Of a DNA stretch of 64,000 nt, positions 31,945-41,362 are shown piece after piece. Position 1 is the stretch's first letter. Each line of letters starts with the position of its first letter. A model generated the notes under the pieces. It worked only from the letters and a program-made list of their open reading frames with translations, did not search any database and was not told the DNA's origin. Origin of the DNA: Paenibacillus piri (GTDB lineage Bacteria > Bacillota > Bacilli > Paenibacillales > NBRC-103111); NCBI RefSeq assembly GCF_004354045.1, contig NZ_SMRT01000006.1, positions 1 to 64,000 on the forward strand. The letters run 5' to 3'. The position numbers and the translations under genes are program-made.

Positions 31945-33477
31945 ATGTCCAGACCCAAACCGGTAGCGCTCATTATATTGGACGGCTTCGGCCTTCGCGG
32001 CGAAGTCACGGGAAATGCGGTCGCTCAGGCCAACAAGCCGAACTACGACCGGTATTGGAACGAATATCCGCATACGACATTGACGGCGTGCGGGGAAGCG
32101 GTAGGACTGCCCGAAGGACAGATGGGCAACTCCGAGGTGGGCCATTTGAACATCGGAGCGGGGCGCATCGTGTATCAGGATTTGACCCGTATTTCCAAAT
32201 CGATTCGCGAAGGCGAATTTTTCGATAATGAAACGATTCTTGCGGCGATTCGCCATGCGAGGGATAACGGTAAAAAGCTGCATCTGTACGGCCTGCTGTC
32301 GGACGGCGGCGTACACAGCCATATCGCACATTTGTTCGCGCTGCTGGAAGCGTGCAAAAAAGAGCAGTTCAAAGACGTGTACATTCATGCGTTTCTGGAC
32401 GGCCGCGACGTGGCGCCGGACAGCGCGAAGCAGTACATGAGCCAGCTGCTCGCCAAGATCGAAGAAATCGGCGTCGGCCGGATTGCGACCGTTCAAGGCC
32501 GTTATTTCGCGATGGACCGCGACAAGCGGTGGGAGCGTACGGAAAAATCGTACCGCGCGATGGTATACGGTGAAGGCCCGCAGTACGGCGATCCGATGAA
32601 GGCGATTTTGGAATCATACGAAAAATCGGTGTTCGACGAATTCGTCATGCCGACGGTGATCGTTAAAGCGGACGGAAGTCCGGTAGGGCTCGTTGAATCA
32701 GGCGATTCGGTCATCTTCTTCAACTTCCGCCCGGACCGCGCCATTCAGCTGTCGCAGGTGTTTACGAACAGCGATTTCCAAGGCTTTGACCGCGGTGAGA
32801 AATGCCCGCAAAGCCTGTATTTCGTCTGCTTGACGCTATTCAGCGAATCGGTCGACGGGTTTGTCGCTTATAAGCCGAAAAACCTGGACAATACGCTTGG
32901 CGAGGTTGTGACGCAAAACGGACTGAAGCAGCTGCGGATTGCCGAAACCGAGAAATATCCGCATGTCACGTTCTTTTTCAGCGGCGGACGGGACAAAGAG
33001 CTGCCTGGCGAGACCCGCATTCTGATTCCATCGCCGAAGGTTGCCACCTACGACCTGCAGCCGGAAATGAGCGCCTACGAAGTCGCCGCGGCCGCGGTGG
33101 CGGAGATTGAAGCGGAGCGTCAGGACGTCATTATTTTGAACTTCGCCAATCCCGATATGGTCGGACATTCCGGCCTGCTGGAGCCGACCGTCAAAGCGGT
33201 CGAAGCAACGGATGAATGCCTCGGTAAAGTGGTGGAAGCGATATTGGCCAAAGGCGGCGTAGCGTTGATTACGGCTGACCATGGCAATGCGGATCTGGTC
33301 ACGAATCCCGACGGTACGCGAAATACGGCGCATACGACGAATCCGGTCCCTTTTATTGTCACCTCCAAACATGTTACACTAAGAAACGACGGAATTTTGG
33401 CAGATATTGCTCCGACCGTGCTGAAACTGCTGGAAGTGAAGCAGCCGGCAGAAATGACGGGCGCTGCATTAATCTAG
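31945..33477 (+). CDS. gpmI: 2,3-bisphosphoglycerate-independent phosphoglycerate mutase
   Basis: 510-aa manganese enzyme of the alkaline-phosphatase superfamily. Metal site [10 protein letters not shown], catalytic Ser near 63 in [26 protein letters not shown], and [11 protein letters not shown]. The ATG at 31945 lies just past the tpiA stop with GAGGGGG upstream. Confidence 0.96.
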   Translation: MSRPKPVALIILDGFGLRGEVTGNAVAQANKPNYDRYWNEYPHTTLTACGEAVGLPEGQMGNSEVGHLNIGAGRIVYQDLTRISKSIREGEFFDNETILAAIRHARDNGKKLHLYGLLSDGGVHSHIAHLFALLEACKKEQFKDVYIHAFLDGRDVAPDSAKQYMSQLLAKIEEIGVGRIATVQGRYFAMDRDKRWERTEKSYRAMVYGEGPQYGDPMKAILESYEKSVFDEFVMPTVIVKADGSPVGLVESGDSVIFFNFRPDRAIQLSQVFTNSDFQGFDRGEKCPQSLYFVCLTLFSESVDGFVAYKPKNLDNTLGEVVTQNGLKQLRIAETEKYPHVTFFFSGGRDKELPGETRILIPSPKVATYDLQPEMSAYEVAAAAVAEIEAERQDVIILNFANPDMVGHSGLLEPTVKAVEATDECLGKVVEAILAKGGVALITADHGNADLVTNPDGTRNTAHTTNPVPFIVTSKHVTLRNDGILADIAPTVLKLLEVKQPAEMTGAALI

Positions 33478-33482
33478 CTTAA

Positions 33483-34862
<1,380 letters not shown>

Positions 34863-34867
34863 TATAA

Positions 34868-34965
34868 AAGAGCGCATCCCGCGCTCTGCATTAACAATGC
34901 TTAAGGCGACGGGTCATGCCGCGTCTTAAGCATTGTGTATATTGCCGGCCTGTTTGGCCGACAAT
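34868..34965 (+). terminator. Cluster of hairpins after eno, probable operon end
   Basis: Three inverted repeats in a row: AGAGCGC/GCGCTCT, ACAATGCTTAAG (34894-34905)/CTTAAGCATTGT (34925-34936), and ATTGCCGGCC/GGCCGACAAT. None is followed by a good T tract, so the exact end point is uncertain. Confidence 0.45.
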
Positions 34966-35025
34966 GCTTTATATACTCAAGCGGCGTTCACTTAGCTGCC
35001 GTCTTCGCACTTTAATAAAATACAT

Positions 35026-35231
35026 ATGTGAAAGATGGATCTGAGATCTGCCGGACGCCGGGGGCGGAGGGTTGCACATCACCGGAGAGTTTACGTGCGG
35101 CCTTTGAAATCGTGTTATACCCGCAAGGTATAGTCAAAAAGAACATGATTTCAACAGCCGCCGCAGGTGATGTGGTAACCCGCAGACGAATAGCAGGGTC
35201 CGTGATGATTTTTGGGCCATCTTTCACATAA
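35026..35231 (+). repeat. ~205-bp imperfect inverted repeat, MITE-like
   Basis: Terminal arms TATGTGAAAGATGG (35026-35039) and CCATCTTTCACATA (35218-35231) are perfect complements. Further in, GGGTTGCACATCACC faces GGTGATGTGGTAACCC, GCGGCCTTTGAAATCGTGTT faces AACATGATTTCAAC plus AGCCGC, and the tip is ATACC/GGTAT. The only ORFs are those that such symmetry makes on both strands. Confidence 0.65.
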
Positions 35232-35249
35232 TCCCCGGAGGGATCACCG

Positions 35250-35957
35250 ATGAGCAACTGGTTAAAGACTGTATTTTTTCTAATAGGGTCGGCCTTTCTC
35301 ACTCGCTTGATCCCTTTTTCGTCGTTTTTCCGCAACCTGGACACGATGATTCATGAATTCGGGCATGCGGTCGTGACGTTGGCTTTATCGGGCCAAGTGA
35401 TGTATATCGAGCTGTTTGCCAACCATAGCGGTGTCACCTATTCGAGAGTGATGAACAACTGGAGCCAAATTCCGATCTCGCTCGCGGGCTATATGACGGC
35501 TTCGCTATTCGCCGTATTTTTGTTCAAAATGCGGGCCAAGGGCAAGCAGCGGTTCGGTTTGCAGGTGATTACGCTGTTAGCGATTATCTCGCTGGTTCTA
35601 TTCGTGCGCAATGAATTCGGCATCATGTGGCTGGTCGGTTTTATCGCCCTGACGATTGTTATGCTGGCGTTGATGCCGCGCTGGTTGAGCGATTTTTACT
35701 ATTTGCTGCTGGCGTTCTTGACGCTGGAGGAATCGGTGCTCGGTCCGATTTCGTTAATCATTTATTCGTTGGAAAATCCGGCGGCGGCCGGCGATGCGAC
35801 CAATTTAAGCCGGATCACGGCTATCCCTGCAATCGGCTGGTCCGTCTTGTTTACACTGTTTGCGTTGTGGTGCGCCAAGAGCGCGATCCAGGCTTTTCTG
35901 GGCGGGAGAAGATCGGGCCCGCGGCCGACGAGACAGCAGTATCCGAACTATGAATAG
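35250..35957 (+). CDS. M50B-like membrane metallopeptidase
   Basis: 235 aa with about six hydrophobic segments and the zinc motif HEFGH (residues 35-39) in DTMIHEFGHAVVTLAL. This fits the Peptidase_M50B-like family of integral membrane proteases or their relatives. No partner protease or substrate gene nearby. CGGAGGGATC precedes the ATG. Proteolytic activity is inferred from the motif only. Confidence 0.75.
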   Translation: MSNWLKTVFFLIGSAFLTRLIPFSSFFRNLDTMIHEFGHAVVTLALSGQVMYIELFANHSGVTYSRVMNNWSQIPISLAGYMTASLFAVFLFKMRAKGKQRFGLQVITLLAIISLVLFVRNEFGIMWLVGFIALTIVMLALMPRWLSDFYYLLLAFLTLEESVLGPISLIIYSLENPAAAGDATNLSRITAIPAIGWSVLFTLFALWCAKSAIQAFLGGRRSGPRPTRQQYPNYE

Positions 35958-36126
35958 ATGATGAGGATTCGGGTATGGCTTGGAGACAGGCGTTGTACAA
36001 GACTAATGTCCTCAATGAGTGCGGTTTTACGATGTTATGCTTTGTCGGCGGCATGCCGGGGGATGTAAGAAGCGGGCGAATACGACGCGCTTTATGACAT
36101 TTTATGCGGACAGCCAAGCTCCACGG

Positions 36127-36156
36127 TTTGCCAGTAGGACAACTTTATGCTATAAT
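36127..36156 (+). promoter_or_regulatory. Probable secG promoter
   Basis: TTTGCC (36127-36132) and TATAAT (36151-36156), 18-base spacer, about 90 bp before the secG start. Confidence 0.5.
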
Positions 36157-36243
36157 CCGAATAGTGTCTATTTTCTTAATCTAGATCGGTTGGCTGTTGC
36201 GGCCTTAACGCTGTTACGATTGATGTCTGCAGGAGGTGGAAAC

Positions 36244-36483
36244 ATGGAATTAGCTTTGAAAATTATACTGGTGATCGCGTCACTTGGTCTGATTGCAGCC
36301 GTACTGCTGCAGCCAGGAAAAAGCGCAGGTTTATCCGGTGCCATCTCCGGGGGTGCGGAGCATCTGTTCGGTAAGCAAAAGGCGCGCGGCTTGGAGCTGT
36401 TTTTGAATCGTTTGACGATGGGATTGGCGGTCGTTTTCTTTCTATTGACCCTCATCGTTGCTTACTTTGTCAAAACTGTGTAA
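36244..36483 (+). CDS. secG: Preprotein translocase subunit SecG
   Basis: 79-aa membrane protein with two hydrophobic helices flanking the conserved [29 protein letters not shown] loop region. Part of the SecYEG channel. ATG 36244 follows AGGAGGTGG; the frame is open further upstream but non-coding in character. secG-rnr-smpB-ssrA is the normal Bacillales order. Confidence 0.93.
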   Translation: MELALKIILVIASLGLIAAVLLQPGKSAGLSGAISGGAEHLFGKQKARGLELFLNRLTMGLAVVFFLLTLIVAYFVKTV

Positions 36484-36496
36484 TTACAAAAGCCAA

Positions 36497-36529
36497 ACAG
36501 CAGGGGAATGATACTCCTGCTGTTTTTTT
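36497..36529 (+). terminator. Terminator after secG
   Basis: AACAGCAGG pairs with CCTGCTGTT, followed by TTTTTT. Confidence 0.85.
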
Positions 36530-36734
36530 GTTCAAGCAAAGGCTAAGACGTACAAAATTTTGCGTAAAACGCGCTAGTGACGTCAAACGCCTGCTCCATG
36601 AGCGGCTCGGTTGCGTAAACTGTTTTTAAAGCTCGGAAAAACAGATTTTTTGCCAAACCGCCGCGACGGTGTTTTCATAACCATGATTCGGGTAAAGCTA
36701 TAGATATAAGCAGGATGGAGGAAGGTGAAAAATT

Positions 36735-39257
36735 TTGATACAACGCAATGATATATTGGAATTTATGAGAGAAACAGCTTATAAACCGATGACCTATCAG
36801 GAGTTGGAAAAGCATTTTGAAATTAACAGCGCCCAGGAATTTAAAGATTTCTTGAAGCTGCTGAACGAGCTGGAGAATGAAGGACTGGTGTTACGGACGC
36901 GTACGGAGCGGTATGGCGTACCGGAACGAATGAATTTGCTGCGCGGCAAGCTGCAGGCCCATGCCAAAGGGTTCGGTTTTCTCATTCCCGAGGACCGCGA
37001 TCATCCGGACGTGTACATACATGCCAACGACATGGGCGGAGCGATGAACGGGGATACGATACTTGTTCGGATTACAGCTAAAAGCGCGGCTGGCGGCAAG
37101 CTGGAAGGCGAAGTGGTGCGGGTGGTAAGCCGCGCGATCACGCAAATCGTCGGCTTGTTCCAGATGAACGAGGGCTACGCTTTCGTCTTGCCGGACGATA
37201 AACGGGTTGTTCGCGATATTTTCATTCCGAAGGAAGCGTTCAACGGGGCGATGGACGGCCATAAAGTCGTCGTGCGGCTTGTGACGTATCCGGAAGGACG
37301 CGCGGCGGCCGAAGGTGAAGTTATTGAAATATTGGGGCATAAAAATGATCCGGGCGTCGATATTATTTCGATTATTCGCAAGCATCAGCTGCCGGAATCG
37401 TTTCCCGACGAGGTGCTTGAAGAAGCGACGGCGGTTCCTGAGACGATCGCGGAACCGGATCTGGCCGGACGGCGGGATTTAAGGCATAAACGGATCGTAA
37501 CCATCGACGGGGAAGATGCAAAAGACCTCGATGACGCGGTCAATGTGGAACGGCTTGAGAACGGTAATTACGTGCTGGGCGTGCACATTGCCGACGTAAG
37601 CTATTATGTAACGGAAGGATCTCCGCTGGACCGTGAAGCTTATAATCGGGGCTGCAGCGTGTATCTTGTCGACCGGGTCATTCCAATGCTGCCGCACCGG
37701 CTGTCGAATGGCATTTGCTCGCTGAATCCGCAGGTGGACCGTTTGACGATGTCCTGTGAGATGGAGTTCGATGCCGGCGCTAATGTCGTACGACACGATA
37801 TTTTTACAAGCGTCATTAAAACGAGCGAGCGCATGACCTATACGAATGTACGGAAGCTGCTGACCGATGAGGCGGAACCGGACGTTGCCGAAAAGTATGC
37901 GTATCTGATGGACGATTTCCGGTTGATGGAAGAACTGGCCGGCAAGCTGCGCAATAGGAGGATGAAGCGCGGCGCGATTGATTTCGATTTCCAGGAATCG
38001 AAGATTTTGGTGGACGAGAATGGCAAGCCGACCGATATTATCAAGAGGGACCGGACGATCGCCGAGCAGATTATCGAAGAATTCATGCTGGCGGCCAACG
38101 AGACGGTTGCCGAGCATTTCCATTGGTTGAAAGTACCGTTCCTGTATCGGATTCATGAAGATCCGGACTCCGAAAAGCTGACGCATTTTATGGAGTTCAT
38201 CACCAATTTTGGTTATGTCGTTCGCGGCAAAGGCAATACGGTTCATCCTCGGGCGCTGCAGTCGCTGCTGGAGGAGATAAAAGGTACGAAGGAAGAAACG
38301 GTTATTAGCACCGTCATGCTGCGTTCGATGAAGCAGGCGAAGTATGATGCTCACAGTACGGGACATTTCGGCTTGGCGGCCGAGTTTTACTCGCACTTCA
38401 CGTCGCCGATTCGGCGGTATCCGGACCTTATTATTCATCGCGTCATTCGCGAAGTGCTCGAGCAGGGCAACATGGATGACAAACGGCATGAATATTTGTC
38501 GGCCCGGATGGACGATATTGCGAAGCAGTCGTCGGAGCGCGAGCGTGTAGCGGTGGATGCGGAGCGGGAGACGGAGGCGTTGAAAAAGGCCGAGTTCATG
38601 CTCGATAAAGTCGGCGAGGAATTCGAGGGCTTGATCAGCAGCGTCACGGGTTTCGGGATTTTTGTCGAGCTCGACAACACAGTGGAAGGCTTGATCCGTC
38701 TAAGCGATATGCATGACGATTATTATCATTATCATGAAGCGCAGCATGCGCTGATCGGCGAACGCACGTCGAGAATTTACCGGCTCGGCGATGAGGTGAA
38801 GGTGCGCGTCGCCCGTGTCAGCACGGAGGAGCACACCATTGACTTCGAGCTTGTCGACATGAAGCCGCGCAAGCAGAAGGTAAGCCTGGTCGACGCACTG
38901 AATTCCGTGCGCCGCGATAAGCAGCGCGGCCGCGGCGGTCGTGGCGGCGCACCGGCAGCGGCTGGCGGCGGCCGCAATGCGCGCGGCGGCGACCGCGAGC
39001 GCGGCGCAGCCGAAGGCGCCCGCAGCGGGCGGCGCAGCAAGGGCGGTACCGGCGCTGCTGCAGCCGCCGGTAAAAGCGGCCGGCCGCGCAAGGGCGGCTC
39101 CAGCGCCGCGGCAGCGGCTGGCGCAGCCGGCGCCACGCGTGGCACGGGCGTCGACGCCGCGAAGTCGCGGGCGCTGGAAACCGTCGGCGGCAAGGCAGGC
39201 GGCGAAGGCGGGCGCACGGGGCCGCGGCGGCGCAAGAAAAAGGTAGCGAAAAAGTAA
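36735..39257 (+). CDS. rnr: Ribonuclease R
   Basis: 840-aa 3'-5' exoribonuclease. N-terminal winged helix (1-70), cold-shock domains (GFGFLIPEDRDHPDVYIHAND), RNB catalytic domain with TIDGEDAKDLDDAVNVE and HIADVSYYV, and S1 domain (SSVTGFGIFVELDNTVEGL). After about residue 730 comes a ~110-residue low-complexity tail rich in Gly, Ala, Arg and Lys ending in RRRKKKVAKK, longer than in most RNase R. TTG start at 36735 follows GGAGGAAGG. Confidence 0.95.
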   Translation: MIQRNDILEFMRETAYKPMTYQELEKHFEINSAQEFKDFLKLLNELENEGLVLRTRTERYGVPERMNLLRGKLQAHAKGFGFLIPEDRDHPDVYIHANDMGGAMNGDTILVRITAKSAAGGKLEGEVVRVVSRAITQIVGLFQMNEGYAFVLPDDKRVVRDIFIPKEAFNGAMDGHKVVVRLVTYPEGRAAAEGEVIEILGHKNDPGVDIISIIRKHQLPESFPDEVLEEATAVPETIAEPDLAGRRDLRHKRIVTIDGEDAKDLDDAVNVERLENGNYVLGVHIADVSYYVTEGSPLDREAYNRGCSVYLVDRVIPMLPHRLSNGICSLNPQVDRLTMSCEMEFDAGANVVRHDIFTSVIKTSERMTYTNVRKLLTDEAEPDVAEKYAYLMDDFRLMEELAGKLRNRRMKRGAIDFDFQESKILVDENGKPTDIIKRDRTIAEQIIEEFMLAANETVAEHFHWLKVPFLYRIHEDPDSEKLTHFMEFITNFGYVVRGKGNTVHPRALQSLLEEIKGTKEETVISTVMLRSMKQAKYDAHSTGHFGLAAEFYSHFTSPIRRYPDLIIHRVIREVLEQGNMDDKRHEYLSARMDDIAKQSSERERVAVDAERETEALKKAEFMLDKVGEEFEGLISSVTGFGIFVELDNTVEGLIRLSDMHDDYYHYHEAQHALIGERTSRIYRLGDEVKVRVARVSTEEHTIDFELVDMKPRKQKVSLVDALNSVRRDKQRGRGGRGGAPAAAGGGRNARGGDRERGAAEGARSGRRSKGGTGAAAAAGKSGRPRKGGSSAAAAAGAAGATRGTGVDAAKSRALETVGGKAGGEGGRTGPRRRKKKVAKK

Positions 39258-39275
39258 TACTTTCGCTTGCTTCCG

Positions 39276-39313
39276 AGGATTGGAGTTGGTAAAATAAACT
39301 CCAATCCCTTTTT
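39276..39313 (+). terminator. Terminator after rnr
   Basis: GGATTGGAGTT pairs with AACTCCAATCC, then CTTTTT. Confidence 0.85.
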
Positions 39314-39357
39314 GTGAACATACCGTTGGCAAGCTGCGGGGAAGGAGTGAAGGGTTC

Positions 39358-39837
39358 ATGAGCAAAAAAGCCGATAACAAAGTTCTCGCGCAGAACAAAA
39401 AAGCGTCCCATGATTATTTTATTGAAGACACGTATGAATGCGGCATGGTATTGTCCGGCACGGAGATCAAGTCTTTGCGTTTGGGCCGGGCCAATATCGG
39501 CGACGCCTTCGCGACGATCCGCAACGGCGAAGCCTTTATTCATAACGTTCATATCAGCCCGTTCGAGCAGGGCAACCGGTTCAACCCTACAGATCCGACC
39601 CGAACCCGCAAGCTGCTGCTCAAAAAGGTCGAGATTCGCAAGCTGCTCGGCTTGGCCAAGCAGGAGGGCTATACGCTAGTGCCGCTTAAAATTTATGTGC
39701 GCAACGGGTTCGCCAAGCTTTTGCTGGGGCTGGGCAAAGGGAAGAAGCAGTACGACAAGCGCGATACCGCCGCCAAACGCGATGCGCAGCGCGATATTCA
39801 GCGCGCTTTGCGCGAAAAGCAAAAGGTTGCCAGGTAA
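39358..39837 (+). CDS. smpB: SsrA-binding protein
   Basis: 159-aa partner of tmRNA in trans-translation, delivering it to stalled ribosomes. Motifs [44 protein letters not shown] and the basic C-terminal helix [20 protein letters not shown]. The tmRNA gene begins 230 bp downstream. Confidence 0.96.
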   Translation: MSKKADNKVLAQNKKASHDYFIEDTYECGMVLSGTEIKSLRLGRANIGDAFATIRNGEAFIHNVHISPFEQGNRFNPTDPTRTRKLLLKKVEIRKLLGLAKQEGYTLVPLKIYVRNGFAKLLLGLGKGKKQYDKRDTAAKRDAQRDIQRALREKQKVAR

Positions 39838-40066
39838 GCGCAGCCAGTCTTGGGCTGTTATTCCTCCGCTGCCATCAACACTTTCTGCATTTTTGCGTAA
39901 AGTGTGATATACTAATTGGGCATCGAGATCAGCTTTACTGTCAGCTTTCAAAGTAAGTTCCTTTGCATGGTTTGCGACTATGCCTGGGAAGAGCTTAGAT
40001 AGATTTTTATCATAACCTTTTTCGAAAGATTTTTTTTGAGCCTTCCATTGCGAAGGCTCCTTATGC

Positions 40067-40428
40067 GGGGACGTTCTTGGATTCGACGGGGATAGTTCGG
40101 GCATGGGTAGCGGGTAGTGGGGACGCGTCCACTTCATCAACGCTAAAGCCTATTAAATGGCAAACAACAACAAAACTACGCTTTCGCAGCTTAATAACCT
40201 GTGAGCGTGCTTCTGCTTAGCATCGCCCATGTGCTAGGATAGGGGCCCAACCTTAGTGGGATACGCCGTTCGGTCTCCGCCTGGGGTCGGACGGAAGAAG
40301 ACAATCAGGCTGACCTGAAGAAGAGCCGGTTACGGGGCGCTTCTAGGGTGACATCAAAACCGTGGCTACACCCGTAGAAGCCTATGTGGCGTTATCTTCG
40401 GACAGGGGTTCGACTCCCCTCGTCTCCA
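40067..40428 (+). ncRNA. ssrA: Transfer-messenger RNA
   Basis: 5' end GGGGACGTTCTTGGATTCGACGG and 3' end GGTTCGACTCCCCTCGTCTCCA close the tRNA-like domain (GGGGACG with CGTCTCC, one G-T pair). CCA is not encoded. The tag reading frame at 40159-40191 reads GGC AAA CAA CAA CAA AAC TAC GCT TTC GCA GCT and then TAA TAA, i.e. tag (A)GKQQQNYAFAA. The ending AFAA differs from the common ALAA. A terminator follows at 40437. The 3' end is the edge of the accessory island. Confidence 0.96.
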
Positions 40429-40436
40429 TAAAGTAA

Positions 40437-40475
40437 AGAGAGCACCGACCGAAAAAAGGTCGGTGCTCTTTCTTT
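40437..40475 (+). terminator. ssrA terminator
   Basis: GAGCACCGACC pairs with GGTCGGTGCTC across GAAAAAA, followed by TTTCTTT. Confidence 0.85.
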
Positions 40476-40477
40476 AT

Positions 40478-40640
40478 GGGGACGCGAGGCGGGAGGCGAA
40501 TCCCCTCAAGGGGTTCAGACCGCGCGCAACGGAGCGAAGCGGAGAGAGCACGGCATGGATATGTACCGCTAAGGTTGTCCTCGTCGAGCTTGCTTCGGCA
40601 GCAGGTTAAATTAAACATGTCCATACTCCCCTCGTCTCCA
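40478..40640 (+). ncRNA. Candidate structured RNA element, copy A
   Basis: 163 nt starting GGGGACG and ending CGTCTCCA, the same ends as tmRNA, so the two ends can pair. An inner stem pairs ATGGATATGT with ACATGTCCAT, and CCCCTCAAGGGG can form a hairpin. It is followed by its own terminator (40656). Copies B, C and D are at 40687, 44897 and 45105. ORFs crossing it have no starts or codon pattern of a gene. Family unknown; RNA nature is inferred from ends, conserved stems and terminators. Confidence 0.5.
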
Positions 40641-40655
40641 TACAAAGCAACTTGA

Positions 40656-40680
40656 GGCACCCGATAGGGTGCCTTTTGCT
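40656..40680 (+). terminator. Terminator after element copy A
   Basis: GGCACCC-GATA-GGGTGCC followed by TTTTGCT. The identical hairpin follows copy C. Confidence 0.7.
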
Positions 40681-40686
40681 ATGTAT

Positions 40687-40849
40687 GGAGCCATAAGCTG
40701 GGAGGCGAAGCCCAACAAGGGGTTCAGACCGCGCAGACCGAAGCGATAGCGGAGGGAGCACGGAATGGAAATGTACCGCTAAGGTTGTCCTCGTCGAGCT
40801 TGCTTCGGCAGCAGGCTAATCAGACATGTCCATCCTCCCTTCGTCTCCA
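40687..40849 (+). ncRNA. Candidate structured RNA element, copy B
   Basis: Same length and plan as copy A but of a second subtype (GGAGCCATAAGCTGGGAGGC start, CAGACCGAAGCGATAGCGGA middle). Ends TTCGTCTCCA. The inner ATGGAAATGT/ACATGTCCAT stem has one mismatch. Followed by its own terminator. Confidence 0.5.
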
Positions 40850-40862
40850 TAAGGTATATCAG

Positions 40863-40892
40863 AAGGGATGTCCGCTGAGGGCATCCCTTTTT
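40863..40892 (+). terminator. Terminator after element copy B
   Basis: AAGGGATGTCC pairs with GGGCATCCCTT, followed by TTT. Confidence 0.75.
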
Positions 40893-40941
40893 GTCGTTGC
40901 GGATCTAAACGGACTTGTAGCTATGGAGAATAAAGAAAATA

Positions 40942-41217
40942 TTGCTACTCAGATGGTTTCTAGTTAAGATTAATCTAGTATTTGATCCTAATAGTGTCGG
41001 AGGCTCCCAAGTGACAGCGACGTACAAAGGTAGAACCAAACTAAAGAAAACATCAGTAATCGTCAGCTCTCTCCACGATCTTAGGAGGACAATCAGCATT
41101 AGCCCAAGCAGTCCAACCATCAATCACATACCGTTAAGATTTATAAGCGAGACAATAGGTGCTAAAGTAGGTTGGGACGCAGAAAACTACGTAGCTTTGA
41201 TTGTTACCAAGCGATAA
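40942..41217 (+). pseudogene. Remnant of a copper-amine-oxidase-like (stalk) domain protein
   Basis: The last ~25 residues, IPLRFISETIGAKVGWDAEN followed by YVALI, are a clear copper-amine-oxidase N-terminal domain end, as in the protein at 24548. The residues before it are not family-like and there is no signal peptide or proper start, so this is a 3' fragment. It lies between the duplicated RNA-element block and the ABC exporter gene. Confidence 0.55.
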
Positions 41218-41246
41218 TAGTTCCAAGAAAGGCAAGAAAGAACCTA

Positions 41247-41274
41247 TTGCAAATTGAAGTGCATTCTCTATAAT
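41247..41274 (+). promoter_or_regulatory. Probable promoter of the ABC-GNAT cassette
   Basis: TTGCAA (41247-41252) and TATAAT (41269-41274), 16-base spacer, about 90 bp before the ABC exporter start. Confidence 0.6.
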
Positions 41275-41362
41275 GAATCGGATTAATCCAGGGTGTTCCC
41301 AATGTTATAAGGGGCACCTCATGTGGCCTCGATGTGCTGATATTTAAAGGAGAATAGCTGAA

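Noticed and set aside
35028..35231. 67-codon ORF inside the 205-bp inverted repeat
   Set aside because: Bounded exactly by the palindrome ends with ORFs on both strands; better explained by the repeat.
38700..39552. Long minus-strand frames opposite the rnr tail
   Set aside because: They arise from the GC-rich low-complexity tail and have no family match.
40785..40967. 60-codon ORF in RNA element copy B, and similar ORFs at 44929 and 45087
   Set aside because: They run across the structured repeats and their terminators; reading frames are not kept between copies.
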